A stretch of DNA of 64,000 bases from Pararhizobium sp. IMCC3301 (GTDB lineage: Bacteria; Pseudomonadota; Alphaproteobacteria; Rhizobiales; GCA-2746425), in contig NZ_CP132336.1 in assembly GCF_030758315.1 (NCBI RefSeq), positions 1,302,001-1,366,000 of the forward strand, in the 5' to 3' direction. Both the position numbers and the translations under genes were made by a program. This document shows, piece by piece, positions 1 to 8,800 of the stretch (within the stretch, counting starts at the first letter, position 1; the number at the start of each line of letters is the position of its first letter). The notes below the pieces were generated by a model that did not search any database, was not told the DNA's origin, and was given only the letters and a program-made list of their open reading frames with translations.

Positions 1-810
1 GCGGACACCGAAGCGCTCCGCAGACTGCATGCCGGTGTGATGGTTGAGGGCATTCACGGTGAATTGCCGCAGCGAGGTCATCACCCCCTTCTGACTGAAT
101 GGCCGGATCACCAGATCGGTGTCCACTCCGTCGATTTCCTTCAACTCCAGCAGACCATCCGGTTTTGCCGTAATCCAGCCAAAACGGATGCCCTTGGTCA
201 CCAGCAAGACGCGGTAATCCTGTCCGCTCCGGCGGGCTGTTTTCAGCGCTTCCCGGCGGATTTTCTGCAGATCGGCACTCATCTCCCGGGCCAGCAGTTC
301 CACCAGGCCAATGCCAAACAAATGGTTGGTGTTGCGCTCATTGGAAAATTGCGGGTCAGAAGTGTCAAAGTCGGCATTGTTAAAGCCTTCCGAGACAAAC
401 ACATTGACGGTAAAATCCCCAGCGCCGCCCATCACCGGTTCATTATGGCAACTGGAGCAGGAATTCGCGTCAAGCCCGGCCAGGCGCTGAAAGGTATCGG
501 GTGCCGCCCGCTTGCGCTTGGTGGGAATAATGGCCTGGGTCGCCATTGGCCGTCCCGCTCCGTCAAGCGCAGTAAAGGGCGCATCAAACAAAGTGCTGCC
601 GAAACCAATCAACGCCTCCAGCTCTTGCTTGCTGAGAAGGCCCTGATAGCGCGATTGATCGACATGCTGAAAAATCGCGCGTTCAGCCCATGGTTCCACG
701 GCTGCCAGCTCCGCTGTTACCTGCGCCGCGGCGGCCAGCGCCAGGCTCAGCCAGGCAAAACCGGCATACAGCGCAATGGCAGCCGGCCGGTTTTTAAACA
801 ACCGAGGCAT
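1..810 (-). CDS. di-haem oxidoreductase (DUF1111/DHOR family), 3' part missing
   Basis: The N-terminal 270 codons are visible; the gene continues beyond position 1. After a hydrophobic leader (about residues 10-30) comes a c-type haem motif CSSCH at residues 118-122. Near the window edge is the segment SLRQFTVNALNHHH followed by GMQSAERFG, which I recognise from the DUF1111 family of periplasmic di-haem proteins sometimes annotated as putative thiol oxidoreductases or peroxidases. The second haem motif would lie outside the window. The start ATG at 808-810 follows GAGGAG and overlaps the 3' end of the ROK gene by 17 nt, so the two are probably co-transcribed. Family members are often found near imelysin-type iron proteins; whether that holds here cannot be seen. 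The substrate is unknown. Confidence 0.8.
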   Translation of the reverse strand, partial: MPRLFKNRPAAIALYAGFAWLSLALAAAAQVTAELAAVEPWAERAIFQHVDQSRYQGLLSKQELEALIGFGSTLFDAPFTALDGAGRPMATQAIIPTKRKRAAPDTFQRLAGLDANSCSSCHNEPVMGGAGDFTVNVFVSEGFNNADFDTSDPQFSNERNTNHLFGIGLVELLAREMSADLQKIRREALKTARRSGQDYRVLLVTKGIRFGWITAKPDGLLELKEIDGVDTDLVIRPFSQKGVMTSLRQFTVNALNHHTGMQSAERFGVR

Positions 811-2053
811 CGGCAATCTCCTCATCCAGCACCAGCAGCGCGGTCATGGCGCATCCTTCCGCCACCAGCGGCCTTTCATCGGCAAAACAGTCAATATCTA
901 TGGCGCATGCATGCCCGCCCCCGACCGTACCCTTCAACGCTTTGCGGAGCGCCCCTTCCATAATATCAAACACCATTGTGCCGCGACCGATCAGGGCAAT
1001 CGGAAAAGCATCGACCAGCGCAAACAGACTGCACAGACCGGTGCCAATTGCCCGGCCGGCCTCTTCAATCGCATGGATGGCCCTGGCGTCTCCTGCATGA
1101 GCCAGATCGGCAATCTGCTGAAAGTCAATGTGATCTGCCGGTGCAGGCGGCATTGTATCTTCCGGCTCGCCACGGGCAGCGCGGCGAATGGCATAATCCC
1201 CCGCATAGGCCTCGATGCATCCGCGCCGTCCGCAGCGGCACAACGCCCCTCCCGGCTCAAACACCATATGACCGAACTCGGTACCTGAAGTGTTCAGTCC
1301 GTTGACAATTGTACCGCGCAGAAACAGCCCCATACCAACACCATAGGACAGCATGATGCAGGCAAAACTGGTGCTGTAGCGTTTCGGTTCACGGCGGTTC
1401 AGCGCCCGCGCAATCAGGTCACAATCATTGGAAACAGATGCGGGAACGCTGAACGCCCGCTGCATCCAGCCTGCCAGCGGCAAATTTCGATGTTCGGTTA
1501 TCGGCGACCACAGCAATACGCTGCCCGCAACATCGGTCACACCCTGAACACTGACAGCAATGCGCAACAGCATACGGCTTTCATGCCCGGACCGCACGAT
1601 CGCATCTTTCAGACACCCGACCAGCGCGTCCCTTATATCCTGTGGTGTCAGCTCCGCACTGGTCAGTTGACGCGAACTTTCCGAAATGGTCGCGCCGGAA
1701 TAATCGACGATCGCAGCGGACACCAGATTCAACTGAAAGATCACGACACCGATCAGGGCGGCCGTCGGATTGACCGTCAGCGCAACCTTGGGACGCCCGC
1801 GTCCCAATCCGCTCGACAGGACCTGCGACGGCTGGATCAGGAACCCGTCGGCAATCAGATCCGATGTAATGGCCGAGACCGTCGCTGCGCTTAGCCCGGT
1901 TTGCCGGCCGATATCGGTGCGCGATACCAGCCCGCCCCGGCGGACGGCCGATAGGACCAGACCACGGTTTCTGCGACGCACCTCATTGGAGCGTATAACG
2001 ATTGTCACGATTTGCGTTCCACCCTGTGATCGCAGCTCCTTGACCGGCTGCAT
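794..2053 (-). CDS. ROK-family transcriptional repressor (XylR-like)
   Basis: This 419-residue protein has a winged helix-turn-helix near residues 30-75 (SRTDIGRQTGLSAATVSAIT) followed by a sugar-kinase-like ROK domain. The ROK zinc signature is present as CRCGRRGC near residue 270, preceded by EFGHM. In this family a sugar or phosphosugar bound to the ROK domain releases the repressor from DNA. It is divergent from the sugar ABC genes starting at 2254, with a 200-nt control region between them. By position it is the likely repressor of that transporter, with xylose or a related pentose as a plausible inducer, which is inference. No catalytic kinase role is expected. Confidence 0.88.
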   Translation of the reverse strand: MQPVKELRSQGGTQIVTIVIRSNEVRRRNRGLVLSAVRRGGLVSRTDIGRQTGLSAATVSAITSDLIADGFLIQPSQVLSSGLGRGRPKVALTVNPTAALIGVVIFQLNLVSAAIVDYSGATISESSRQLTSAELTPQDIRDALVGCLKDAIVRSGHESRMLLRIAVSVQGVTDVAGSVLLWSPITEHRNLPLAGWMQRAFSVPASVSNDCDLIARALNRREPKRYSTSFACIMLSYGVGMGLFLRGTIVNGLNTSGTEFGHMVFEPGGALCRCGRRGCIEAYAGDYAIRRAARGEPEDTMPPAPADHIDFQQIADLAHAGDARAIHAIEEAGRAIGTGLCSLFALVDAFPIALIGRGTMVFDIMEGALRKALKGTVGGGHACAIDIDCFADERPLVAEGCAMTALLVLDEEIADASVV

Positions 2054-2118
2054 TTCACCATAAAATCAGCGGTGCAATGTGTTTTAAGCTGGTTTTTTTC
2101 AGCGCCGCAATTTTGAAG

Positions 2119-2147
2119 TTGACACAGCTTAACGTTTAAGTCACTAT
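2119..2147 (+). promoter_or_regulatory. promoter and palindromic operator candidate for the xylF-type operon
   Basis: A perfect -35 hexamer TTGACA (2119-2124) is followed, 17 nt later, by a weak -10 CACTAT (2142-2147). Inside the spacer is the inverted repeat CTTAA-CGT-TTAAG (2128-2140). An operator overlapping the spacer would let the divergent ROK protein block polymerase. The promoter assignment is by eye. Confidence 0.5.
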
Positions 2148-2253
2148 TTTTTTCGACCCTCGAATTAAATATGGGTTCGGGGCGGCTTTGGGAAGCAGCC
2201 CGTTAATTTTGTGCCAGGCCCAGCTAATGGGTCAGCACGTGGAGGAGAAAATC

Positions 2254-3291
2254 ATGAAGAAATTTACAGCCGCCCTTATGGGCGCTGCCCTTGTTGCTGG
2301 CTTTGCCGGCAACGCAATGGCAGAAGGCAAGACGATTGGCGTGTCCTGGAAGATTTTCCAGGAAGAACGCTGGAAGCGCGATGAAGCTGTTATCAAAGGC
2401 ATCGTTGAAGCAAATGGCGATACCTACATTTCATCTGACGCTCAAGGGTCTGCCGGAAAGCAGCTGACTGATGTGGAGTCGCTCATATCTCAGGGTGCAG
2501 ATGTTCTGCTGATCGTTCCTTTCGACAGCGAAGCCATTCTGCCAGCCGTGCAAAAGGCAGCTGATGAAGGCATTCCTCTGATCGCCTATGACGTTCAGAT
2601 CGAACATCCGGATTCACTTTACATCACCTTCGACAATGTCGGTGTTGGCCGCCTGATGGCGCAGGAAATGCTGAAAGTCAAAGACTCCGGCAATTTTGCC
2701 TTCATCAAAGGTGACCAGGGCGATCCAAATGCGACCTTCCTGTTCGAAGGCATCATGGAAGTGCTGAAACCGAACATCGATGCCGGCAAGATCAAGAATG
2801 TCGGCGAAGCGTTTACCGATGGCTGGAAGCCGGAAAATGCTCAGCGCAACATGGAACAGATGCTGACTGCAAACGACAACAAGATCGATGCGGTTATTTC
2901 TGAAAATGACGGCATGGCAGGCGGCGTTGTTGCTGCCCTGGCAGCCCAGGGCCTGGCCGGTTCGGTTCCGGTTACCGGGCAGGATGGCGATCTTGCCGCA
3001 ATCAACCGGGTTGCTCTCGGCACCCAGCTGGTATCGGTTTGGAAAGACTCCCGCGCGCTTGGTAAAATCGCCGCTGAAGCAGCCCTGATGCTGGCCGATG
3101 GCAAAGCCATGACCGATATTCCCAACGTTGCTCCCTTCTCTGGTGGCAAGCGTGGCGTCACGGTGAATTCCATTCTGCTTGAACCAACACCAATCACAAA
3201 AGACAATATCAACGTTGTGATCGATGCAGGCTGGATCGACAAGGAAACAGCTTGTAACGGCGTAACCATGGGTTCCATCAACGGCTGTTAA
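2254..3291 (+). CDS. xylF: sugar ABC transporter periplasmic binding protein, XylF-like
   Basis: This 345-residue protein has a clean Sec signal peptide (MKKFTAALMGAALVAGFAGNAMA). The mature part matches the D-xylose binding protein pattern: DVLLIVPFDSEAI, IPLIAYDVQI, GDPNATFLFEGIMEVLKP, DGWKPENA and VTGQDGDLAAI all align by eye with the E. coli XylF sequence. I chose ATG 2254, preceded by GGAGGAG, rather than the in-frame start at 2188, because the extra upstream residues do not look like a signal peptide. It captures the sugar in the periplasm and delivers it to the permease encoded downstream. Xylose is the best guess for the ligand, though other pentoses cannot be excluded; no xylA/xylB is visible in the window. 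Confidence 0.85.
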   Translation: MKKFTAALMGAALVAGFAGNAMAEGKTIGVSWKIFQEERWKRDEAVIKGIVEANGDTYISSDAQGSAGKQLTDVESLISQGADVLLIVPFDSEAILPAVQKAADEGIPLIAYDVQIEHPDSLYITFDNVGVGRLMAQEMLKVKDSGNFAFIKGDQGDPNATFLFEGIMEVLKPNIDAGKIKNVGEAFTDGWKPENAQRNMEQMLTANDNKIDAVISENDGMAGGVVAALAAQGLAGSVPVTGQDGDLAAINRVALGTQLVSVWKDSRALGKIAAEAALMLADGKAMTDIPNVAPFSGGKRGVTVNSILLEPTPITKDNINVVIDAGWIDKETACNGVTMGSINGC

Positions 3292-3329
3292 GCCGTCTGC
3301 CAGGTCCATCTGTGACCTGACCGAATTTG

Positions 3330-3363
3330 GGCCGCACTTCCGGATTGGCAGTGCGGCCTTTTT
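3330..3363 (+). terminator. hairpin with T-run between xylF and xylH
   Basis: GGCCGCAC (3330-3337) pairs with GTGCGGCC (3351-3358) and is followed by TTTTT. This is a good intrinsic terminator placed after the binding-protein gene. Such intercistronic hairpins usually give partial termination or protect the upstream mRNA, so that binding protein is made in excess of the membrane parts. Confidence 0.75.
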
Positions 3364-3461
3364 CAAAGTACCGGAATTTCTGCTATTGATCATGTCCGTT
3401 GTCACTTGCATGGCTGACACAGATCAGTGCAGGCCAGCCGGACGACGACTTGGGGGGAAAC

Positions 3462-4784
3462 ATGTCAGATAACACACTTACAACCGGGGTCAGCGCCGAC
3501 AAACAGGACAGCGCGATTGTCCGCTTTTTGCGCGCCACCGAAGTTGATACACGCATGCTCGGCATGATCGGCGCACTGGTGCTGATCTGGATCGGCTTTC
3601 ATTTTTACGGCCAGATTTTCAATGGATTTGGTGCCTTTCTGACATCGCGAAATCTGTGGAACCTGTCTGTTCAAACGTCATCGATTGCGGTGATGGCAAC
3701 CGGAATGGTGTTGATCATTGTCACCCGCCATATCGATCTGTCCGCCGGCTCCCTGCTTGGTGTCACCGCCATGGTAATGGGGGTTGTTCAGGTCTGGGTT
3801 CTACCGGATATCCTTGGTCTCAACCATCCCCTGATCTGGATCATCACCGTCGTGGTCGGCATCTGCTTTGGTGCAATGATCGGCGCTTTGCACGGATTTC
3901 TCATCGCCTATATGGGCATACCTGCCTTCATCGTCACCCTTGGCGGTCTGCTGATCTGGCGCGGATCTGCCTGGTGGGTTGCCCGCGGCGAAACGATTGC
4001 GCCGGTTGACAGCACTTTTGCGCTGCTCGGTGGCGGGCCATTTGGCACCATCGGTGCCACCGGCAGCTGGATCGTCGGTATTCTCGCCATTGCCGGCATT
4101 TTCGCCATGCTGGTGCTGGGCCGCAGGCAGCGGGTCCGTTTCGGCTTTCCGTTGCGCCCGATGTGGGCCGAATGGACACTGGGCCTGGTCGGTTCCGGTC
4201 TGGTGCTGGCCACAGTCCTGGTCATGAACTCCTATCTGTGGCCGACGGGTGTGGTGAGACGCTATGCCGAAGCCAACAACATTGTCGTTCCCGAGGGCGG
4301 ATTAGCCATATCACATGGTTTTGCCATCCCGGTTCTGATTGCCATTGCAGTCGGTATCTTCATGACATTCCTCGTCACCCGCACCCGGTTTGGCCGCTAT
4401 GTGTTCGCAATCGGCGGCAACCCGGAAGCTGCTGAACTGGCCGGTATCAATACCAAACGCATGACACTGATGATCTTTTCGCTGATGGGTGGCCTGGTGG
4501 GCATTTCTGCAGTGATCGCGAGCGCACGACTGAATGCGGCCACCAACTCTCTGGGCCAGTTGGATGAATTATATGTCATCGCGGCCGCAGTGATTGGCGG
4601 CACATCCTTTGCAGGCGGCATCGGCACGATTTACGGTGCCATGCTCGGAGCTCTTGTCATGCAGTCGCTGCAATCTGGCATGGTCCTTGTCGGCTTTGAC
4701 TCGGCGGTCCAGCAAATGGTGGTCGGAAGCGTTCTGATCTTTGCCGTCTGGCTGGATACGATTTACCGCAGACGCTCGGTCTGA
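3462..4784 (+). CDS. xylH: sugar ABC transporter permease, XylH-like
   Basis: This 440-residue polytopic membrane protein of the BPD_transp_2 (ribose/xylose permease) family shows a series of hydrophobic segments from about residue 30 to the C-terminus. The conserved cytoplasmic segment [21 protein letters not shown] sits near residues 310-330 and a glycine-rich [22 protein letters not shown] near 375-400. I set the start at ATG 3462, preceded by GGGGGG, instead of the in-frame codon at 3399 which overlaps the intergenic region. It forms the channel for the sugar delivered by the upstream binding protein and ends 13 nt before the ATPase gene. Confidence 0.87.
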   Translation: MSDNTLTTGVSADKQDSAIVRFLRATEVDTRMLGMIGALVLIWIGFHFYGQIFNGFGAFLTSRNLWNLSVQTSSIAVMATGMVLIIVTRHIDLSAGSLLGVTAMVMGVVQVWVLPDILGLNHPLIWIITVVVGICFGAMIGALHGFLIAYMGIPAFIVTLGGLLIWRGSAWWVARGETIAPVDSTFALLGGGPFGTIGATGSWIVGILAIAGIFAMLVLGRRQRVRFGFPLRPMWAEWTLGLVGSGLVLATVLVMNSYLWPTGVVRRYAEANNIVVPEGGLAISHGFAIPVLIAIAVGIFMTFLVTRTRFGRYVFAIGGNPEAAELAGINTKRMTLMIFSLMGGLVGISAVIASARLNAATNSLGQLDELYVIAAAVIGGTSFAGGIGTIYGAMLGALVMQSLQSGMVLVGFDSAVQQMVVGSVLIFAVWLDTIYRRRSV

Positions 4785-4797
4785 GGGAGGAGAAATC

Positions 4798-5607
4798 ATG
4801 TCTGATACAACACAAGTCAACCCAGCCGATCGCTCCGCCCCGCCTTTGGTGGAAATGCGTGACATTTCCATTGCCTTTGGCGGCGTCAAGGCGGTGGATC
4901 ACGCCTCCATTGATCTGTATCCCGGCGAAGTCGTCGGGCTCCTGGGCCACAATGGAGCCGGCAAGTCCACTCTGATCAAAATTCTGTCCGGTGCCTATGG
5001 CCGCGATACCGGTCAGATCTTCGTGCGTGGCGAAGAAGCCAACATTTCCAATCCGCGTCATGCCAAGGATTATGGCATTGAGACCATCTACCAGACCCTT
5101 GCTCTGGCGGATAATGTGGACGCTGCGGCAAACCTGTTTCTCGGCCGTGAACTGCTGACAAGATGGGGCACGCTGGATGATGCGGCCATGGAGGATGAAA
5201 CCCGCAGGGTTATGGGACGGCTCAACCCGAACTTCAAGAAGTTCAAGGATCCGGTGAAATCCCTGTCGGGTGGTCAGCGCCAGTCCGTGGCGATTGCTCG
5301 GGCGATTCATTTCAATGCCCGCATCCTGATCATGGACGAGCCGACGGCGGCACTCGGCCCTCAGGAAACAGAGCAGGTCGGCCAGTTGATCAAACAGTTG
5401 AAAAAAGACGGGATTGGTATCTTTCTGATCAGCCATGACATTCATGACGTGTTTGATCTGGCGGACAGGGTGTCGGTGATGAAAAACGGTCAAGTCGTCG
5501 GCTCGGCTTCGACCAAGGATGTCAGCAAGGATGAAGTGCTCGGCATGATTATTCTTGGAAAATGTCCTCCCGGAGCGACCCCGGGTCCGGGTGCATCAAT
5601 CGATTAG
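4798..5607 (+). CDS. xylG: sugar ABC transporter ATP-binding protein (single-domain XylG type)
   Basis: This 269-residue ATPase contains Walker [10 protein letters not shown] (about residues 48-56), signature LSGGQRQ, Walker [11 protein letters not shown] and the H-loop SHDIHD. It has one nucleotide-binding domain, about half the length of E. coli XylG (two domains, about 513 residues), so it would act as a homodimer. That single-domain layout is common in alphaproteobacterial xylFHG operons. Start ATG 4798 follows GGGAGGAG. It powers the XylH-like permease and is the last gene of the operon. Confidence 0.87.
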   Translation: MSDTTQVNPADRSAPPLVEMRDISIAFGGVKAVDHASIDLYPGEVVGLLGHNGAGKSTLIKILSGAYGRDTGQIFVRGEEANISNPRHAKDYGIETIYQTLALADNVDAAANLFLGRELLTRWGTLDDAAMEDETRRVMGRLNPNFKKFKDPVKSLSGGQRQSVAIARAIHFNARILIMDEPTAALGPQETEQVGQLIKQLKKDGIGIFLISHDIHDVFDLADRVSVMKNGQVVGSASTKDVSKDEVLGMIILGKCPPGATPGPGASID

Positions 5608-5630
5608 CAATTCGCTTTTGAAACAGCAAA

Positions 5631-5657
5631 GCCGGGCAAGGATAAACCCTGCCCGGC
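5631..5657. terminator. GC-rich hairpin between convergent genes
   Basis: GCCGGGCA (5631-5638) pairs with TGCCCGGC (5650-5657); inner bases add two more pairs after one mismatch. It lies between the convergent xylG and EF-hand genes. No clear T-run follows on either strand, so termination strength is uncertain. Confidence 0.45.
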
Positions 5658-5700
5658 GTCTGTGCACCCCCGGTTCAGTGACCTGATTCAGTTACCTGAT

Positions 5701-6414
5701 TCAGCGGTTACCGCCTCGTTTGGAGCCCCGGCCTGCCTGAAATTCCTCTTTGGAAATCTGGCCGTCATTATTGCTGTCAAGATCGGAGAACCGTTCCGCC
5801 TGACGCTCAAGCGCAGTGTTGGCGTGAGCCGCAATATTGTCAGTAAAGATCGCGATTGCCGACTTGAATTCCGCTTCGGTCACGGTGCCATCACTGTCTG
5901 CATCAGCACGATCGAACATGCGGTCCATGCCCTGCCCCATCATGCCGCCCATGCCCATGCCTTTGCCCATCATGCCACCTTTGCGGTGTCCGCCACGCTC
6001 ACCGCGCTCACCCCGGTCGCCCCGGTCGCCCCGGTCAGCATGGCGTTCGCCACGCATTCCGGTGTTGCCGTCCCGGGCGTTTTCGCTGTCATCATTGCGG
6101 GCTTCGCGGCGCGCATCCTGGGCTGCCTTCATTTCTTCCTTGGTGACGCCGCCACTGCTGTCAGCATCAACCGTGCCGAACAGTTTCAGCAATTGTGCTT
6201 CAGCTTCCGTTTCGGACACTGTGCCATTGCCATCCTGATCCAGGCCCTGCATCATTTCCTGGGGGAAACCACCCATTCCGCCACCACGGTTGCCGCCATC
6301 GCGGTGTGAACCTGTGGCCTGTGCTCCAGCTGTAAGGCCAACAGCGCCAATCAGGACTATGGCACTTGCGGCGATGGTTGTTTTCAGCATTCTCTTGTTT
6401 GTTGTCTTCGTCAT
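5701..6414 (-). CDS. secreted calcium-binding protein with four EF-hands
   Basis: This 237-residue protein has a Sec-type leader (residues 1-33) and four canonical EF-hand loops: DQDGNGTVSETE (59-70), DADSSGGVTKEE (83-94), DADSDGTVTEAE (171-182) and DSNNDGQISKEE (213-224). Between loops 2 and 3 lies an Arg/Asp/Gly-rich tract (about 121-141) followed by a Gly/Met-rich tract (about 146-163). All four loops keep the acidic ligands at positions 1, 3, 5 and 12, so calcium binding is well supported. The linker is low-complexity and unusual. The gene is divergent from a two-component system, suggesting that system may control it or respond to the same signal. Confidence 0.88.
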   Translation of the reverse strand: MTKTTNKRMLKTTIAASAIVLIGAVGLTAGAQATGSHRDGGNRGGGMGGFPQEMMQGLDQDGNGTVSETEAEAQLLKLFGTVDADSSGGVTKEEMKAAQDARREARNDDSENARDGNTGMRGERHADRGDRGDRGERGERGGHRKGGMMGKGMGMGGMMGQGMDRMFDRADADSDGTVTEAEFKSAIAIFTDNIAAHANTALERQAERFSDLDSNNDGQISKEEFQAGRGSKRGGNR

Positions 6415-6605
6415 TTTTCAGCTCCACTTGTATTGGGGTGTAGATGCCACGTCTCATCGTGACCTGCTCTACATGGGGAGGAAATGTCGCAGAACTATCC
6501 GGCGATGCGGGCTCGATTGCATCAAAGTGTGTGGCCTTGGTGACGTGATACATTTTGCGACAACTAGCGTTTCCTCACGGTCGGAATCCGGTCTAGAACA
6601 GAACC

Positions 6606-7328
6606 ATGGAAGCACAGACGTCACATATTCTGGTTGTCGATGACCATCGCGATATTCGCGATCCGCTGGCACAATATCTAAAGAAAAACGGCTTTCGCGC
6701 GATGACGGCCGATGGCGGGCCTGCGCTGCGCCAGGCGGTCAAAGCCTATGCCTTTGACCTTATCATTCTTGATATCATGATGCCGGGAGAGGACGGGCTG
6801 ACCCTGTGCCGCTTCCTGCGTGAAACAACGCACACACCAGTTATTCTGCTGACCGCCGTCAGTGAGGAAACCGACAAGATCGTCGGCCTGGAAATGGGTG
6901 CGGATGACTATGTCACCAAACCATTCAACCCGCGTGAATTGCTCGCCCGCATCAAGGCAGTGCTGCGCCGCTCCCAAAGCCTGCCGCCACAACGCGAGCC
7001 GCGTCACGGTACCCGATACACCTTTAATGGTTGGGTCTTCGACACCACGACACGGCAATTACGCAACGGCGATGGACCCGATATCGGACTTAGCAGTGGA
7101 GAGTTTTCCCTGCTGTCGATTCTGGTAGACCGGCCCAACATCGTGCTCTCCCGCGATCAGCTGATCGATCTGACCCGTGGCCGCAATGCCGGACCTTTTG
7201 ATCGCGCCATAGACAATCAGGTCAGTCGTCTGCGCAAGAAAATCGAGGAAGATCCGAAGAACCCCCTGCTCATCCAGACCGTCTGGGGCGGCGGTTATAA
7301 ATTCGCTGGAACCGTTGAGCAATCATGA
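6606..7328 (+). CDS. OmpR-family response regulator
   Basis: This 240-residue protein has an N-terminal receiver domain with acidic pocket VDDHRD, phospho-acceptor Asp in IILDIMMPGEDG, the conserved Thr in LLTAV and Lys in TKPFNPRE. The C-terminal winged-helix DNA-binding domain ends with QTVWGGGYKFAG. It overlaps the downstream kinase gene by 4 nt (ATGA), so the two form a cognate pair. A 191-nt divergent region separates it from the EF-hand gene, a plausible direct target. Confidence 0.92.
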   Translation: MEAQTSHILVVDDHRDIRDPLAQYLKKNGFRAMTADGGPALRQAVKAYAFDLIILDIMMPGEDGLTLCRFLRETTHTPVILLTAVSEETDKIVGLEMGADDYVTKPFNPRELLARIKAVLRRSQSLPPQREPRHGTRYTFNGWVFDTTTRQLRNGDGPDIGLSSGEFSLLSILVDRPNIVLSRDQLIDLTRGRNAGPFDRAIDNQVSRLRKKIEEDPKNPLLIQTVWGGGYKFAGTVEQS

Positions 7329-8794
7329 ACACCGCTCCCCGAAATCCCTGGTGGCGCCTTGCCTGGCCAAGCGGCCTGACCGGGCAGATCATTCTGCTCA
7401 TTGTTCTGACCATCCTGATTTCGCAGGCCATCAATATTGTGCTTGTGGCCGGCGAACGCGCTGATGCATTCCGGCGCGGCGCAGCCGGGCCCCTGATCGG
7501 ACAGACCATCATCGCCGCGGAATTGCTGCAGACCAGTGATGGCCCGACAGAACAGCGCCTGCTTCGGGTGCTGAGCAGTCGCGAGCGCCGCGTCACCATA
7601 GATGCCGAACCGCTCGCGGGCACCTCTGACCGTTCGGCAATGACAAATATGCTGGCCGCCCGGCTGCAGGCGGAATCCGGTCTTACCGCACGGGTGGAGG
7701 CGCGCTTCGTTGAAAGGCGGTTTCAGCACATTTCCGACGATAGGGAGCAGACCGCTTCGCGCCGGCGTGACAGGGATTCCGATACGAGACATGCCATGCC
7801 GATGGATCGGGACATGGATGAAGCAATGAGCCGGTCCCGAAACCGGCTTGTCGACCGTCTTGTGGTCTCACTGGAGTTGTCTCCGCAGCGCTGGCTGAAT
7901 ATTGTCCTGCGGCTTCCGGGCCGGGACCTGAGCTGGCTGCGCACCAGTCTGCTTTACAACCTGGCGCTGGCGCTGGCGCTCAGTGGACTTGCCATCTGGT
8001 TTTTGCGCCGCGTCACCCGTCCGATCAAGGATCTGGCAGGCGCAGCCGATGCGCTGGGGCGCGGTGAGCATGTCCCGATGCTCGCCGAAACCGGGCCTCA
8101 GGAAATCCGTCGCGCCACGGCGGCTTTCAATGCCATGCAGGATCGGCTGACACGGTTTGTCAAGGACCGCACACAGATGCTGGCCGCCATTTCCCATGAT
8201 CTGCGCACCCCCATCACCAGCTTGCGGCTGCGTGCGGAATTGCTGGATGATGAAACCGCCAAAGCCAATATCGTGCGCACACTTGATGACATGCAGAGCA
8301 TGACCGAAAGCGTGCTTGCCTTTGCCCGAGACGATGCGGACAGCGAACCGATTTCGCAGGTCGACCTGCTGGCTCTGCTGGAGGAATGCGCTGCGATATA
8401 CAAAGCTCAGGGCGCACAAATTGAATTTGACATCAACTCGACTTCCAGCCCGGTCCTGAGAGGGCGTCCGCTGGCGCTGAAACGGGCGATCAGCAATCTT
8501 ATGGAAAACGCCATCCTTTATGGTGATCATGCCAATGTCAGCGTCGCGTCAGCAGATCAGACTGTATCGTTCGAAATCCGCGATCATGGCCCCGGCATTC
8601 CGCCAGAGCGCATGGAAGAAATGTTCAAACCGTTTTCCCGGATCGAAACCTCGCGCAACCGCGAGACTGGCGGCACCGGACTTGGGCTGTCGATTGCCCG
8701 TTCGATCATTCACCGCCATGGCGGCGATATCAGCTTGCAAAACGCGGACGAAGGCGGTCTCATCGTCACAGTCAGTTTGCCATCAGCATCATAG
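7325..8794 (+). CDS. EnvZ-like sensor histidine kinase
   Basis: This 489-residue kinase has a first membrane helix at about residues 18-38, a periplasmic region of about 170 residues, a second helix near 210-228, a HAMP segment, a HisKA motif AAISHDLRTPITSLRLR, and an ATP-binding domain with N-box NLMENAILYG, G1 DHGPGIPPE and GTGLGLSIA. The periplasmic part contains a strongly charged stretch with many Arg-Asp pairs (about residues 140-180: RRRDRDSD, MPMDRDMDEAMSRSRNR). This compositionally resembles the RD-rich tract in the neighbouring EF-hand protein. The kinase phosphorylates the upstream OmpR-type regulator; the signal is unknown. Confidence 0.9.
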   Translation: MNTAPRNPWWRLAWPSGLTGQIILLIVLTILISQAINIVLVAGERADAFRRGAAGPLIGQTIIAAELLQTSDGPTEQRLLRVLSSRERRVTIDAEPLAGTSDRSAMTNMLAARLQAESGLTARVEARFVERRFQHISDDREQTASRRRDRDSDTRHAMPMDRDMDEAMSRSRNRLVDRLVVSLELSPQRWLNIVLRLPGRDLSWLRTSLLYNLALALALSGLAIWFLRRVTRPIKDLAGAADALGRGEHVPMLAETGPQEIRRATAAFNAMQDRLTRFVKDRTQMLAAISHDLRTPITSLRLRAELLDDETAKANIVRTLDDMQSMTESVLAFARDDADSEPISQVDLLALLEECAAIYKAQGAQIEFDINSTSSPVLRGRPLALKRAISNLMENAILYGDHANVSVASADQTVSFEIRDHGPGIPPERMEEMFKPFSRIETSRNRETGGTGLGLSIARSIIHRHGGDISLQNADEGGLIVTVSLPSAS

Positions 8795-8800
8795 GGTTTT

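Noticed and set aside
37-963. Open frame of about 300 codons on the plus strand
   Set aside because: It reads antisense through the di-haem oxidoreductase and ROK genes, with no family resemblance and no ribosome binding site.
5662-6309. 215-codon plus-strand frame over the EF-hand gene
   Set aside because: Product is a low-complexity His/Ala sequence that mirrors the EF-hand coding strand; the minus-strand gene explains the region.
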